Below, one piece after another: positions 11,341 through 22,260 of a stretch of DNA of 64,000 nt. The DNA lies in NCBI RefSeq assembly GCF_949628215.1, contig NC_134310.1, forward strand, positions 10,739,401 to 10,803,400. The letters run 5' to 3'. Origin of the DNA: Phalacrocorax aristotelis (lineage: Eukaryota > Chordata > Aves > Suliformes > Phalacrocoracidae). The first letter of the stretch is position 1, and each line of letters begins with the position of its first letter. Below the pieces are notes generated by a model. The model saw only the letters and a list, made by a program, of their open reading frames with translations, did no database searches and had not been told where the DNA came from. A program made the translations under genes and the position numbers.

Positions 11341-11543
11341 TTCATCTGCATATGATGAATATGTATATCTTTTATGGGAAAACTAATGACTACATATATA
11401 GAGCATGTAATTAACCAGTACAATGAGATCTGATGATATGCATGTTAGGAGGAATGATCCCCTGTGCATCCGGCACTGCAAATAAAGAATGCCTGCCTTT
11501 TAACACTACTTTGGTGTTATGAGGTTCATTCCCGATTTCAGTG
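11341..11543 (+). repeat. LTR-B fragment, plus orientation
   Basis: The 3' part of an LTR-B (matching 28289-28482) in opposite orientation to ERV A, beginning at CATCTGCATATGATGAATAT and ending TTTCAGTGACA. It includes the AATAAAGAATGCC polyadenylation region. It abuts ERV A RT sequence with a polarity switch, marking an inversion or end-joining junction. It looks older than the 7251 and 27595 copies (many mismatches). Confidence 0.7.
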
Positions 11544-11551
11544 ACAAGTGG

Positions 11552-12080
11552 AGATATTTGTCTTTATTGCCAGTCTTCAGAATGGGGTGCCGGGCATCTA
11601 ACATCAGCCAGCACACCTTTTAGAAACACATGGGGTCTTTTATACAAAACAATAATTTTAAAAAGTTACTTTAATATATCTGATTGGCTACTTGTACAGA
11701 AGTTTGTCCTTGCATGTCTTACTTTTAGTTTGGCTCATTATATTAAGGTGGGCTGACATTTACATCTAAGGTCTCCTCCTAGGGCTGTGCTTTTTAGCAT
11801 TATAATTACCTAAGGTAACCAGAGTTCATACCTTCATCCTATCTGTTATCATGATGCTAAGGTGTTACTTCACATCCTGCTGTGGCTTCTGCCTGAACAA
11901 TGGCTAGCCCCAAGGCAGGTATTTGCAGATCTTTGTTTTAGGGGCTTTTTACTCTCTATATTCAAGGTTTCAAGGCTGACCATCATGGTTGTCTCAACCT
12001 CTCAACCCTCCGATATTAGACCCATCAGACAATTGTTCACCTATTGTATTATGGACTTGTCTAGCTGTGTGCTGGACATT
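11552..12080 (-). repeat. Degenerate LTR-like sequence
   Basis: Begins with TTTATTGCC and GGTGCCGGGC-like motifs often found near the 3' end of avian LTRs read backwards, and shows patchy similarity to 14554-15050 (for example the TTTTTAG-ATTATAAT region). No clean TG...CA ends or target duplications are visible. The assignment to an LTR is tentative. Confidence 0.35.
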
Positions 12081-12084
12081 TTGT

Positions 12085-12250
12085 CCGGAAGGATACTGTG
12101 AGAGGCAGTATCAAAAGCTTTGCTAAAATAAAAAAATCCCCACATCTACTGGCTTCCCTTGGTCAACTAGATGGGTGACCTTGTCATAAAAGGAAATTAA
12201 GTTAGTTAAGCAGGACTTTCCCCTCATGAGTCTGTGCTGGCTATGACCAA
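12085..12250 (-). mobile_element. Old CR1 fragment (RT region)
   Basis: On the minus strand this stretch reads the CR1 RT segment equivalent to 61610-61750 (the [23 protein letters not shown] region). It is strongly diverged with indels and stops. No CR1 3' tail is attached, so it is an internal piece of an old copy. Confidence 0.65.
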
Positions 12251-12627
12251 TATATGTGTTACAGCCAAATATTACTGTTTATGTAGATGATAGAATGGGC
12301 TGCATACAATTATACAGTGATTTTATAGGTTACAAAAGCTGCAAAAGAGCTGCAAGTTTGCATGTATTGGGGTAACAAGGATATATGGGATCATAGTGAC
12401 CATTAGATGTGGATGTATTGCAGAAAAATAGGTATGATGCTGTGTAAATTCACAAATACACAACATCCCTTATATCTCTAAAACAAATTATCCTTAACAC
12501 CTTGTAGCCCTACTATCCTGAAAAGCGGGTTCATTCACCTGGTGGGCAAAATGCCAAAATACACACAATGTGGAGGTATTTTATTTAATTCAGTTTTGCG
12601 CAAAGATTAGTGCTAGGTGGCGATACC
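12251..12627. other. Non-coding sequence, no feature recognised
   Basis: AT-rich spacer between a CR1 scrap and an LTR-C fragment. No open frame, LTR end or simple repeat of note. Confidence 0.5.
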
Positions 12628-12833
12628 GTGAAAAGCCGAAATCAGGACTCAATAGTGATAGAGTTAGAATTGTTATGACTAAAACTTGTTGCTTTGGCGG
12701 AGTCGGAAAGGCTTCAAGACAAGTAGCGCCTAAACAAAATTGACGATGACAACATTTGACCTTAGAAAAGCAGATGTACAGAACCATAAAGATAAGGAAC
12801 TGCAGACCAAACACTAAACCAGAACAGACTATC
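12628..12833 (+). repeat. LTR-C fragment with a head-to-head junction
   Basis: From about 12646 the plus strand starts TGATAGAGTTAGA, like the start of LTR-C, and follows LTR-C (reverse of 14370-14553) to about 12833. The preceding bases 12628-12645 match the opposite end of LTR-C in the other orientation. The two LTR parts therefore face each other with no spacer. Confidence 0.6.
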
Positions 12834-13068
12834 CCTCAAGGACAGTATATATCACCAGGCACACGAGAGTTAACTCAGCTCATTCATACTTAGTTTTCAG
12901 TTTTACAATACAGTTTTACAAATTCAGTGTCAACAAGCCAGTATCCGAGTTCAGTATCAATAAATCCGTACCACCAGAAGTACAAAACTTATGCAGGTTA
13001 CATAAGTGTACCAATACCAAAAGTACGTTACTGCAGAAGTACAAAGCATAACCCTCACCCATACCCGC
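12834..13068. other. Non-coding spacer with short imperfect repeats
   Basis: Contains several loosely repeated pieces around CAGAAGTACAAA (near 12975 and 13032). No coding potential and no LTR ends; origin not recognised. Confidence 0.4.
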
Positions 13069-13676
13069 TGTCATGGTTTTAGCTGGGATAGAGTTAATTT
13101 TCTTCACTCTAGCTGGTATAGTGCTGTGCTTTGAAATTAGCATGGAAAAAAAAAACAACCTGTTGAGATAACACACAGATGTTTGGGCTGTTGCTGGGTA
13201 GTGCTTATACTAGTCAAGGACATGTCTAGCTTCCCATGCTCTGATGGGTGCACAAGAAGCTGGGAGGGGAGGGGGCACAGCTAAGAGAGCGGATTCAAAC
13301 TGACCAAAGGGATATTCCATATCATGTAACGTCATGCCCAGTATGTTAAATGGGAGGGGCTGGCCGGGGGAGAAGGAAGCAATCGCGGCTCGGGGATAGG
13401 CAGCATCGGTCGGCAGGTGGTGAGCGGTTGTATCGTTTGTGTTTCCGTGTTTTTTTTCCTGTTTTCCCTTCCTTTTCCCTTTTATTATATTAACATTATT
13501 GTCATTATTATCATAATCATTTATCATTATCATTTTATTGTAATTATTAAACTGTGCTTATCTCAAACCACAAGTTCTTTTGCTCGTCCGATTCTCTTCC
13601 CCATCCCACAGGAGTGGGGGGGAGTGAGCGAGCGGCTGCGTGATGTTCAGTTGCCAGCTGAGGCTGAACCACGACA
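13069..13676 (+). mobile_element. Solo LTR-D (ERVL-type, 608 bp)
   Basis: Complete LTR from TGTCATGGTTTTAGCTGGG to GGCTGAACCACGACA with 5-bp target duplication CCCGC/CCCAC (one mismatch), the length expected for ERVL. It carries the GATATTCCATATCATG box, a GC-rich core, a variable ATT/ATC-rich stretch (about 13480-13545) and ATTAAA before its end. Frames that cross it are not genes. The same LTR family recurs at 40312, 45118/51705, 54337 and, as a variant, 58663. Confidence 0.9.
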
Positions 13677-13984
13677 CCCACATACTAAATACCAGAGTAC
13701 ACTACCCATGATGAGCGTGCACCACCAGATGTATCCCTCGGGCACTAGTAGCCTGGATATAGCGCTCTGCATAGGACGTCTCCTACGGCTTACGAGAACC
13801 CCAAATGACTGGTCCCAAATTCCAAAACAGAAAACAAAAACAACTTAAAGAATATCTTTATTCCTTTAGGTGGTCCTTGTCTGCTCCTGCAGTGATCCAA
13901 TTGAGGTGAGGAGTCCCTCCAGGAAATCCTGGGGGTACCCTAGGGAGTCCTGTTCTCAGCGGGTCCTGCAGCCGAGCAGAGTGT
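13677..13984 (-). other. Arg-primed ERV leader and unassigned flank
   Basis: The right-hand part (about 13841-13984) resembles the start of an ERV leader downstream of its primer binding site when read on the minus strand; it resembles the corresponding leader of ERV B in base composition and position rather than by close identity. The left-hand part (13682-13840) is unassigned. No gag follows, so the provirus is truncated here. Confidence 0.45.
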
Positions 13985-14002
13985 GTCCCACCTGGGTCGC
14001 CA
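13985..14002 (-). other. Primer binding site, tRNA-Arg type
   Basis: On the minus strand the 18 bases TGGCGACCCAGGTGGGAC lie 6 bases downstream of the LTR-C end. They are complementary to the 3' end of an arginine tRNA (acceptor plus T-arm, ending ...CTGGGTCG-CCA, as in vertebrate tRNA-Arg-CCG). The same site occurs at 24090-24107 and, diverged, at 32320-32337. Confidence 0.7.
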
Positions 14003-14008
14003 AATTGA

Positions 14009-14553
14009 TGCCGTGAAAAGCTGAAATCAGGACTCAATAGTCTGAATGACTATTAAGCAGGTATTCTTTATTGCAGTGCTGGACACACAGGGGATCACTC
14101 CTCCCGATGTGCGCATCTGCACAGGGTTAGTTGCATAATTTACACAAGCATTACTTGCATATTAATTAGTCTTCTGAGAAAAAGATATACATATTCATTA
14201 TTTCTCAAGAACTCATTATCATATGCAAATGAACTTTGCGCATGCCTGTTGGTGTCTCTGGGTGGTCGTCAGGGGTCTCTGGATGAAGGATACACTCTTC
14301 CTCACTGTGTCCGCTAGTTACCTTTTGCTTTCGCGCAGACTTGGTTCTGATATCACGTATATACTGTCCTTGAGGGATAGTCTGTTCTGGTTTAGTGTTT
14401 GCTCTGCAGTTCCTTATCTTTATGGTTCTGTACATCTGCTTTTCTAAGGTCAAATATTGTCATCGTCAATTTTGTTTAGGTGCTTCTTGTCTTGAAGCCT
14501 TTCTGACTCCCCCAAAGCAACAAGTTTTAGTCACAACAGCTCTAACTGTATCA
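14009..14553 (-). repeat. LTR-C, 5' LTR of an Arg-primed class I ERV
   Basis: Runs from TGATACAG at 14553 to the CA at 14009 (545 bp, minus orientation) with the primer binding site just downstream. It shares its central part with LTR-B, so the two are related subfamilies. AATAAA lies near 14068. Only the 5' LTR and a short leader of this provirus remain. Confidence 0.7.
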
Positions 14554-15050
14554 GTGGTAACCCATAAAGCTAGCACACTGCACCGAGAAAGTACAAGGCA
14601 TTTATACAGTTAAATGTGTCAGTCACAGCTAATATTCACACACCTCAGCTAATAATTGGTTAATCTCTTTCTCACTTAGATGTAAAGATACAGCTCACTT
14701 TTAATTTACCACCCATGCTCAGAGAGTAAGAGACTTATTAAAGGGGGGGTGGTTCCTGGCCTATGGGCCTGATTTTTAGTATTATAATGAGGATAGTTCC
14801 CCTAATGGGCACTTTATTTTAGTTCTTATCAACATCCCAATTAGTTGTCCTCCTTGATTATACACTTTATCTCCCAGTTCTTAGTGTCTTCTGAAGGCAG
14901 GATGTTTGCTTTGATCAGTCTCTCAGCTCTCCTCAAGGATATAGTCATAAAACAAGTGCTTCCCTATCTCTCAGTTCCCTGGCTGTCATCTTCTGTTTTG
15001 CTAAGCTCACATAGTTTATTGTTATGGCTTAGCAGAAAATTAAAAAAATT
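14554..15050 (-). repeat. Degenerate LTR-like sequence
   Basis: Patchy similarity to 11552-12080 and a general LTR-like composition. No termini or target duplication found. It may be an older LTR into which LTR-C inserted. Confidence 0.3.
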
Positions 15051-15599
15051 CCATTTTTTTCAGGATATCAGCACCATGACCCTAGAGAAGCAGAGAATCA
15101 CCTGTGATATGGGGGGTTAAGGGGAAACAGGATGAGAAAAGTAAACTGAAGAGCATTGCCCTAGTGGCAGCATGCAGAATGAAGTGGGTCCAGAGAAGGA
15201 ACAGAAGTGAAGCAGGTTGCATTGTAAGGAAAGGCATATGTGTGGAAGGGTAGGGGTCTATGAGAAACATCACTGGAAGGAAAGGCTGGTACAAGGCAGC
15301 TGGTAATAATGCACACGCTGGTTGTGCATGTGCTGAGTCCAGCAGGCCAAGTGTATACAGCAGTTACACAAAATGTTCAGCTTTGCTGATGAGGGCGGTA
15401 CAGCTGCTGCTATAGTCTCATCTACTTTAAATGGCAGCAGTTAACAAATACCCCATTCATCAGCGGCTCTTCACTGCCATTTTCTGATGGAAAAATGAGT
15501 GGAGAAGGCAACAAGCAGCGAGCACAAAGCAGAACTTCCCGTTCACTCTAAACTGCTTCCAAGTAGCAAGAAACAAGCAGAGCAGAAAAGCAAAACAAA
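15051..15599. other. Non-coding sequence upstream of the promoter-like region
   Basis: No repeat or coding feature recognised. Purine-rich, with low CpG until about 15650. Confidence 0.5.
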
Positions 15600-16239
15600 C
15601 CACTGAATGGAGATCCCTGCACAAAACCCCCCTTTATCTTAGTTGCTAATCGGATGTGACGTCGGGATGTCGTTGAGCACGATCCACGCGGGAGACAGAT
15701 ATGACCACACCCCCTCTTTTCTCCTCCCTCCCACTAGGGTTTCAGCCTGGTGGTTGCTATCCATTTGAACAATCAGCCACTACTACAGGTTCTCTCCCTG
15801 CCCGCTCCGATGTAGCGTGATCTTGCATCCATGGCTATTCCATTGTCATACTACTGCCACTTTGCTTGTTGGGGATAGAATGCGCCCTCGCACTCCCTTA
15901 GCGAGGTAGAGTTGTTAATACATCCCTCCCAACCTTTTCTTTCCCCCTTGAGGAAACGGATCCCCCTCCCCTCCGGCCCTAGAAGCTGTCTGTCATACAG
16001 AAGGCCCTGCCTCTTCCGGGTCTCTTCGGCTGGGCCACTGCCTCCTCCTCTCTCGCTTGTTCTCTCTCTTTTGTGAGTTATAGCAACTGTTGCCTTGTGA
16101 ATCAAGCGCCATAGTCACCGTAGTCCTGGTGACTGTTGCTCATCAACAAAACCGGTCTTCCGCTGCTTTCCGTCTCCTTCCTCATCGTCACCTACAACAG
16201 CCACCACCAGCGAGAACAACACAGCTTTTCACAGTTCAG
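15600..16239 (+). promoter_or_regulatory. Candidate host promoter and non-coding first exon
   Basis: This stretch is much richer in CpG than the DNA around it and is not recognisably repeat-derived. A CRE-like TGACGTC lies at 15657-15663, and pyrimidine-rich CCTCCC clusters follow. The right end (from about 16080) reads like a spliced 5' UTR: it has no ATG and ends TTCAG with a donor GTGAAT at 16240-16245 (CAG/GTGAAT). AT-rich intron-like sequence follows. No TATA box is evident. The gene is not identified; transcription from it is an inference from composition and the donor site. Confidence 0.45.
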
Positions 16240-18804
16240 GTGAATGTAACTGCTTTGTACACGCTTACAATCCCGTCTTTCTATCCCTTTCTTCTCCTCT
16301 GCCTCCGCCCCAACCTTTACTTCCTCCCTCCTTATAGCATCCAGGCTGGGACTGTTCTATTGGGCTTCACTATTGATGGAGGGGGGAGGGGGGAGGGGGG
16401 AGGGTTTTCCTCTTCTTCAGCCTTTCTTCCCTCCCATTTTGTAATATGGGAAGAGACATAATTTCTAAAGGGGAAAAAGTGATGTAAATTGTTTATTATG
16501 AAGGGTATTTATATTTTTTTTTTGTTGGAAGTTGTTATCTGATATGCTGTAGTACTTGTAATGTTCCAAAGTATCTTTTATATTGATAGGGAAGGCCAGT
16601 GGGTAACACAGCAGAGGGATTAGAGATCCTTTAAAACTGTCTTCAAGGTGTGATTAGTAGTTAATAATAGAGGTTGAAGGGCTAATTGGTATTATATAAA
16701 ATCCTTCAGTGTAATTAGCGATCATTTCCATAAACAAAGTTATCTGGTTGCAAGTATAATTTAATTTTATGGCTGTACTTCTGAATTCCCAACTTCCTGT
16801 TCTCATCAACTAACATTTTAATTTTATTTTAAAAATGTATTAGTTCTACCTGGAATATTCGACTGTATTATTTTTCATGTACTGATTCAGAGCCTTTTTG
16901 AATTCTCCAGCTTATACTACTTGTAGAATTTAACCTGCTAGTATAGAAACCACTAAGTTTTCAGTAAACTCAAAGGAGTTGTGCATATTTAGAGCACATA
17001 ATGCTGTGTGTTTGTTTTGCTTTCTTAGAAACACGTTTCTGAAGAGCTAAAGAAGTCTTTAATGTATCGTTACATAGGAATAAGAACCATCTACCTGGGT
17101 TTGTTTCCTTAAGGTGGTCCAACCATGCCATGTTGTTGATCCCTATGGTTTCCTGTTGTCATTCAGTTTCAGTATCGAGTTGTATTATCTCAGTAGATGT
17201 TCAAAAATAGTTTCATAGTCTTTTAATTCTAGCTTATACTGTCTTACAAAAAATGTACACACTATCTTATAAACAGTGTCTTTCTGCTGCCTAATAAAAG
17301 TGCTATGTAGAAAACCAATGACAGAATGTATCTACTGTGGATTTTAACCTATTTTAAAATTAATTTAAAAGAAGAAAAACGCTAATACTGTGTAAGTATC
17401 TAGTTCTTCATAACCCCTTAGCCAGTGTTTTTTTCACTGATTCTTAACGTAAATCCCATGTGTATTTCCTGTATAATTGCTTTATTTTAATTTACTCTAG
17501 TTTCTTTCTCTCTAACATTTACTACCATGACAAAATGTTTAGTTGCCTCTTACACCCATACTTACATGGTACAAAACAGGGATATTTTTGTCTCCAGTGG
17601 TTCCTTTTTGTTTTGTTTTATCACGTTATCACTTCTTTTGAATTAAACCTAATTTTGAGCTAACTAAAGTAATATTGTATTAGGATAATAATTATTATTT
17701 TTTTAGAATTACTGTTTACTAACATGCAGATACAAACCTGTGAAATGGAAGGCAAAATGCTAGATTTTTAAAGGGATATTTGGAATTCAGATTATGGGGT
17801 AATCTAAAGAACATCCTTGGAACATTTTGCTCATTTTGTTTCTAGATAAGAAGTTAAACTAAACGTCAGTCTTTAAATCTTTTTTTTGTGTCAATGTTTG
17901 CTTTGCTTTTGAAATTTATATTTTAGTCCTACGTTGTTTTTTTATTATTGCTGATAGTTTTATCTGTCCATGTACATTTTATAATTGTTTTCTGTATTTG
18001 CTGGCACTCAGTTTCAATCTTTATTAATTTCCTCAATATGGTTCCTTTTTGGTGAATTGTTTTCTATCCACTGTTCTTTCCTTTTCCTTGTTAGATGCTT
18101 TGCTTCCACACAGTTTAATGTTTCACAGTTTACTTGAGGTAGTGGGATGTGGCAAGGCTGGGAAGCATTGTATATCAGACATCTCTGAAGTATATCCAGC
18201 TGAGCTGCAGGGATAGCCTACAGTTACTCTTTTGTTAATCTGTTTTCTTTTGGGGTGTAAATGTTACCTGCTTCATCTCAATACACACAAAATTGACATT
18301 TAAAATTTATTTTGAAGAAGACTCCTTCAGCCAGTTGCAAATGACTAGAAAGAATTCTTATTCAATAGTTCAGGATCTATTTTTCACACCAGCAACCTGA
18401 AGATTGGTTAAATCAATCGTCTTCAAACATGTGAAAATAATAATGTTAAGGAGTTTGCCATTTTGTCAAGTAGAAGAATCTGAGAAAGCTTTAAAATTAT
18501 TTTTTAGATGATAGTTTCTAAACTATCTGTAAGTGTGCTCAGTTGACATCTGCTTAGATTTTTGCAGAACATATTAAAGCCTGCCCCCTTTGTGATATAG
18601 TAGTGCTTCTGTGCCTGGCTTGACATCTCTGGTATGATAACCCTTTACCACATTAAGTAGCTGTTTTTGAGAGGTGTTGTGTTTTTTTTAAAGTATCTAT
18701 GTGAAAATATATGAAAATATATATGCTATATATTTTATATATATGTATCTATGTATACCTTTTCTTTTTTTTTTTTTTTTAATGCCCTATTCTTGGAATT
18801 GCAG
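16240..18804 (+). other. Intron-like unique DNA
   Basis: About 2.5 kb of AT-rich sequence without recognisable retroelements, as expected of a host intron. It includes a G-run cluster at 16378-16404, a possible weak exon at 17029-17098, an AT/TA microsatellite-like stretch near 18700-18760 and a poly-T run (about 18764-18780) that forms the pyrimidine tract of the candidate acceptor. Confidence 0.5.
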
Positions 18805-18893
18805 AGAAGTTAAAGATACACCAAAATGAAAACATATTTATGCTGGAAAATGTTAAAAAAATCTTAAGTGTAGATGGTGATATTTCACTTCAG
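18805..18893 (+). CDS. Candidate internal coding exon of an unidentified host gene
   Basis: Bounded by a strong acceptor (long T-run, then AATTGCAG) and a donor CAG/GTAGAT. Of the three frames only one is open: two leading bases, then 29 codons ending on a codon boundary, giving a lysine/asparagine-rich, hydrophilic peptide (ENIFMLENVKKIL in the middle). The other two frames stop early. It lies downstream of, and on the same strand as, the promoter-like region at 15600-16239. I do not recognise the protein. An 89-bp open exon can arise by chance, so support is moderate. Confidence 0.35.
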
Positions 18894-19879
18894 GTAGATC
18901 TTTATATTTGTACATGTGAAACAGCTGTTTAGAGAGAACGAGCATCTGCATATGTGTCAAAGCCTGCTCTACCTACTTGCATCAAGTACTTAAGTTTGAT
19001 GCTGAGGAGTGAGGGAGGGAGAAGGAATTCAAGTGGAAAAGACTAAAGGGAGCATTAAACTTGGACATTTTGTACTGTAGAAGCATGTTAGTCTCACAGA
19101 TGAGGGAGATACTCCATAATAGTGGAGGGGGAGTGCTGGTTTAATCTCAGTAACCTGGTTCTGGTTTGAATTTCTTAATGTAAGGAAAACTTATTCAACC
19201 AAGCTGTCTCACTAAACTTAACAGATTGAAGTTCTATCCTGTTTTGTATAAACAAACCTATATGTCTGCAGAAGTTTCATTTACTGTAGTTACATTCAAG
19301 GGACTATCTTACGGTACTAATAAAGGGTTACATATGGAACAGCTGAAGTTGGACAGTATTGCAACTGCTCTTTGCTGAAGTCCCTCCTGTCTCTAGTACA
19401 TCCTTGAGTAACACAGAGGAAAACACTTGCTCTCAGTAGAAACTAGACCTAACAAAAATCAAGACTGTAAAATGTAGTTCAGATAATCATTAGCTAGTTT
19501 AAGTACACTATTTTTACAGTATAATATGTCTAGATGTCTTTAACTGTAGCTGTGTAGATTTTAGACTATTTTCCATCACTTATGAGATCACAGTCAATAG
19601 GGTAGCTTTTAATGTTGCAGTGACTTGTCCTTGAAAGTAATTAAAAGTAGCAATTACTGTACTTATTAAGCCTCTATATTTATCTTCTTGCCTGCATTGA
19701 TGGAAATGGGTGCTTGATTATGGATTCTGAGTTGCTACTGTGCTCTTTACAAGGCTAAATTCTAAAAGTGCAGGTGAGGCAACTTCTCTATGGTTTGTCT
19801 TATAAGCCCATTATCCTAATGTAGGCAAAAAAAAAAAGTTTGGTTTTGCTTTAGGAAAAACATTGCAAGCTTATGAATT
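18894..19879 (+). other. Intron-like unique DNA
   Basis: AT-rich sequence without recognised repeats or convincing exons. Interrupted at its right end by LTR-A. Confidence 0.5.
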
Positions 19880-20454
19880 TGTTACTGAAAAACACGGTAA
19901 AATCAGAAACAACTCTTTAACACTATTTTAGTATTAAAGAGCAGGCATTCTTTATTCACGGTGCCGGATGCACGGGGGATCGCTCCTCCTAACGTGCATA
20001 CCTTACACACCTTTCCCATACAATTTATAGATCAAAATTTTACATATTCATGCACATTCATTATTGTCCTTTCTACTGATTGGTACAAACTTGCTCGTTT
20101 TATATGTAAATTACTGCGCAGGCTCAGTTGTCCTCTTCCATTGTTCTCTTTTGAGTAGGTGGTATTACTTGGGTTGGTGGTCCATGAGTCGGTGGTCACG
20201 ATCTCCCCCTGCTGGAATTACCTTTTACCTACTTGGTTCTTAATCTTGGCAGTCTTGGCCAGTTTTCTCACTCCTCTACACGAAACCACATTTTGTCATC
20301 CTTCTCTGACAGAAGCACATTGTCTATTGTTTCGTTCACATTAATGATTACCTAGGGACTAAAATACAGATCAACAGATACACTGATTCGTACACTCCAT
20401 GTTCCCATAATATAACAACATCCCTGGTTGATTAATTTCATCACTTTGGTTACA
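19880..20454 (-). repeat. LTR-A, 3' LTR next to ERV B
   Basis: 575-bp LTR in minus orientation, preceded (minus sense) by a polypurine tract at 20455-20466. Left flank is AATT (19876-19879). The only other LTR-A next to a primer binding site, 32342-32916, has AATT on its outer side, so the two may be the two LTRs of one provirus. They differ at roughly ten positions by eye. Confidence 0.85.
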
Positions 20455-20529
20455 TTTCCCCCCTTTGGAAGTTTTGAAATAATAATTTTTTCCAGTACTT
20501 CCATCTTAGATCAATAATATTCCACTATA

Positions 20530-21056
20530 TCAGTTTAGTGTTTGGTTCATCCTCTCAAATTTTTTACTTGATTGTGGTCTCCAGGGTGTATGCAGGTCCC
20601 ATTTTATACCCAAAATTTTATTAATTTGTTTAACTACATCTGCAAAAAAATGTGGTCCTCTATCAGAGGACATTCCCATTGGCACTCTAAATCTTGGTAT
20701 TTCTTTCAGCAATATTTTAACTACTTCTCTAACTTTGTTGGTGCAACAAGAGAAAGCTTCTGGCCATCTAGAAAATTTGTCAATCAGCACAAACAAATAC
20801 TTATATCTATTTTGTCTGGGTAACTCAGAAAACTTAATTTGCTAATAATCTCCGGGAGAATGTTTTGTTTTGTTATTCCTAAAGGTGGTTTCTTTTGTTT
20901 CAGGGGATTATTTCTAGGACAGATTGGACACTTAGTTATTATGGATTTAACTATTCTTGTCATGTCTACACACACTACAGATGTTTTTAAACTCGAAACT
21001 ATAGCATCTACACCCCAATGTGTTTGCTCATGCTTTTCTTTTGCAAGTTCTGTCAT
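20530..21056 (-). pseudogene. pol: ERV B integrase (zinc domain and core)
   Basis: Two overlapping frames. The upstream one (20784-21056) holds the N-terminal HHCC zinc-binding domain: a TH...-type histidine pair and the CPICPR cysteine pair. The downstream one (20530-20796) holds the catalytic core, with the first Asp in the LIDKFSRWPEAF segment and the second in SSDRGPHF. The catalytic Glu segment near QSSKKFERMNQ ends the frame. A frameshift near 20790 separates zinc domain and core; the C-terminal domain is missing. Confidence 0.8.
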
Positions 21057-21250
21057 AACTTGTGGGGTTATTATTATCTTTTTTTTTGGTGTTATCTACT
21101 ATCCTTCTGTATTTTGTGATGCTTCCAATTGTTTTGCTAATTGCTCATTTAGTTTATTATATATCGGTTTCAACTTTGGAATTTTTGTTTTACTGGTACT
21201 AGTGCAAGGATACCCTGTTTTGCAGTCCCCTTTGCAGCTTTATCTGCCAA

Positions 21251-21740
21251 TCATTTACTTATGTTTACAGCCGTCTGACCGAATTGATGAGCTTTGCAGT
21301 GCTTTATTGCCACTTCTTTTGGTTTCTGCACATCTTCCAGAAGTTGGAGAATTTCTTCTTTATGCTTTATTGATGATCCTTGGGCTGATAGGAGTCCTTT
21401 TTCCTTCCAAATAGCTCCATGATCATGGATCACACCAAATGCGTATTTGGAATCAGTCTAAATATTTATCCTTCGTCCTTCTGCCATTCGCAGAGCCTGC
21501 TTCAATGCCACCAATACTGCTTTCTGTGCTGAGGTGTTTGCAGGCAGCATCCCTGACTCCATTACCTTGGTGGTGGTAATGACAGCACATCCGGCCATTT
21601 GCTTCTTTTCTTGTACAGAGCTTCTTCCATCTGTAAACAATTCCAGATCAGGATTTTCCAGAGGTTAATCTCTCAGGTCCGGTCTGCTGGAATAGACTTG
21701 TTCAATAGTTAGCAGGCAATCATGTTCTAAATTTCACGTT
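21251..21740 (-). pseudogene. pol: ERV B RNase H fragments
   Basis: Open pieces 21458-21640 and 21251-21433 read the RNase H domain, with the first catalytic region as MFTDGRSSVQ and the C-terminal HCKAHQFG box. They match the RNase H part of ERV A, but here the C-terminus is retained. In-frame stops separate the pieces (for example between 21434 and 21457). Confidence 0.75.
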
Positions 21741-22260
21741 GGAATTTCTGCTGCTATCAGAATGTCATCCACATACTGTAACAATATGCCTCTCCCTTGG
21801 TTCTGTTGTTTTCTATATTTCTAATTCTTTTGCCAGCTGATTCTCAAATATCGTAGGGCTATTTTTAAAACCTTGTGGAAGTACAGTCCACGTTAGCTGT
21901 GTTTTTCGTCCTATGGTGGGGCTTTCCCATTCAAAAGCAAATATGCTTTGACTTATTTTATGTCCAGAGGTATGCAAAATAAGTCATCCTTCAAATCTAG
22001 TACAGTAAACCATTTATGCTCCTCTTTTAAAGAGGTCAGTAAAGTGTATGGATTAGCCACTACTGGATGTATATCTTGGACTATCTGATTTATAGCCCTG
22101 AAATCCTGAACTAGTTGATATTCCTTGCCTCCAGATTTCTTTACTGGCAATATAGGAGTATTATATTCTGATTCACATTCTACCAAAAGCCCATATTCTA
22201 AAAATTTTGTAATTATTCCCTCTAACCGTTTTTGAACATCCTACTTAATAGGATATTGTT
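21741..22260 (-). pseudogene. pol: ERV B reverse transcriptase (fingers/palm)
   Basis: Gammaretroviral RT: the N-terminal block YNTPILPVKK with QDFRAINQIVQDIHP, then the first catalytic Asp region (VLDLKDDLFCIPL), are open at 21953-22186. A catalytic YVDD box follows at about 21757-21790 after frame breaks. Immediately downstream the sequence jumps to the region just before RNase H, so about 0.8 kb of thumb/connection present in ERV A (10470-11280) is deleted. Confidence 0.75.

Noticed and set aside
13417..13848. 143-codon open stretch on the plus strand
   Set aside because: It lies almost wholly inside solo LTR-D and its AT-rich variable stretch encodes an Ile/Tyr run. Not a gene.
16090..16461. 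123-codon open stretch over the promoter-like region
   Set aside because: It begins with a non-ATG codon, crosses a good splice donor and has low-complexity Pro/Gly/Ser composition. More likely 5' UTR plus intron.
18700..18780. AT-rich microsatellite as an origin or structured element
   Set aside because: Ordinary AT/T-rich low-complexity sequence; it only serves as the pyrimidine tract before the candidate exon.
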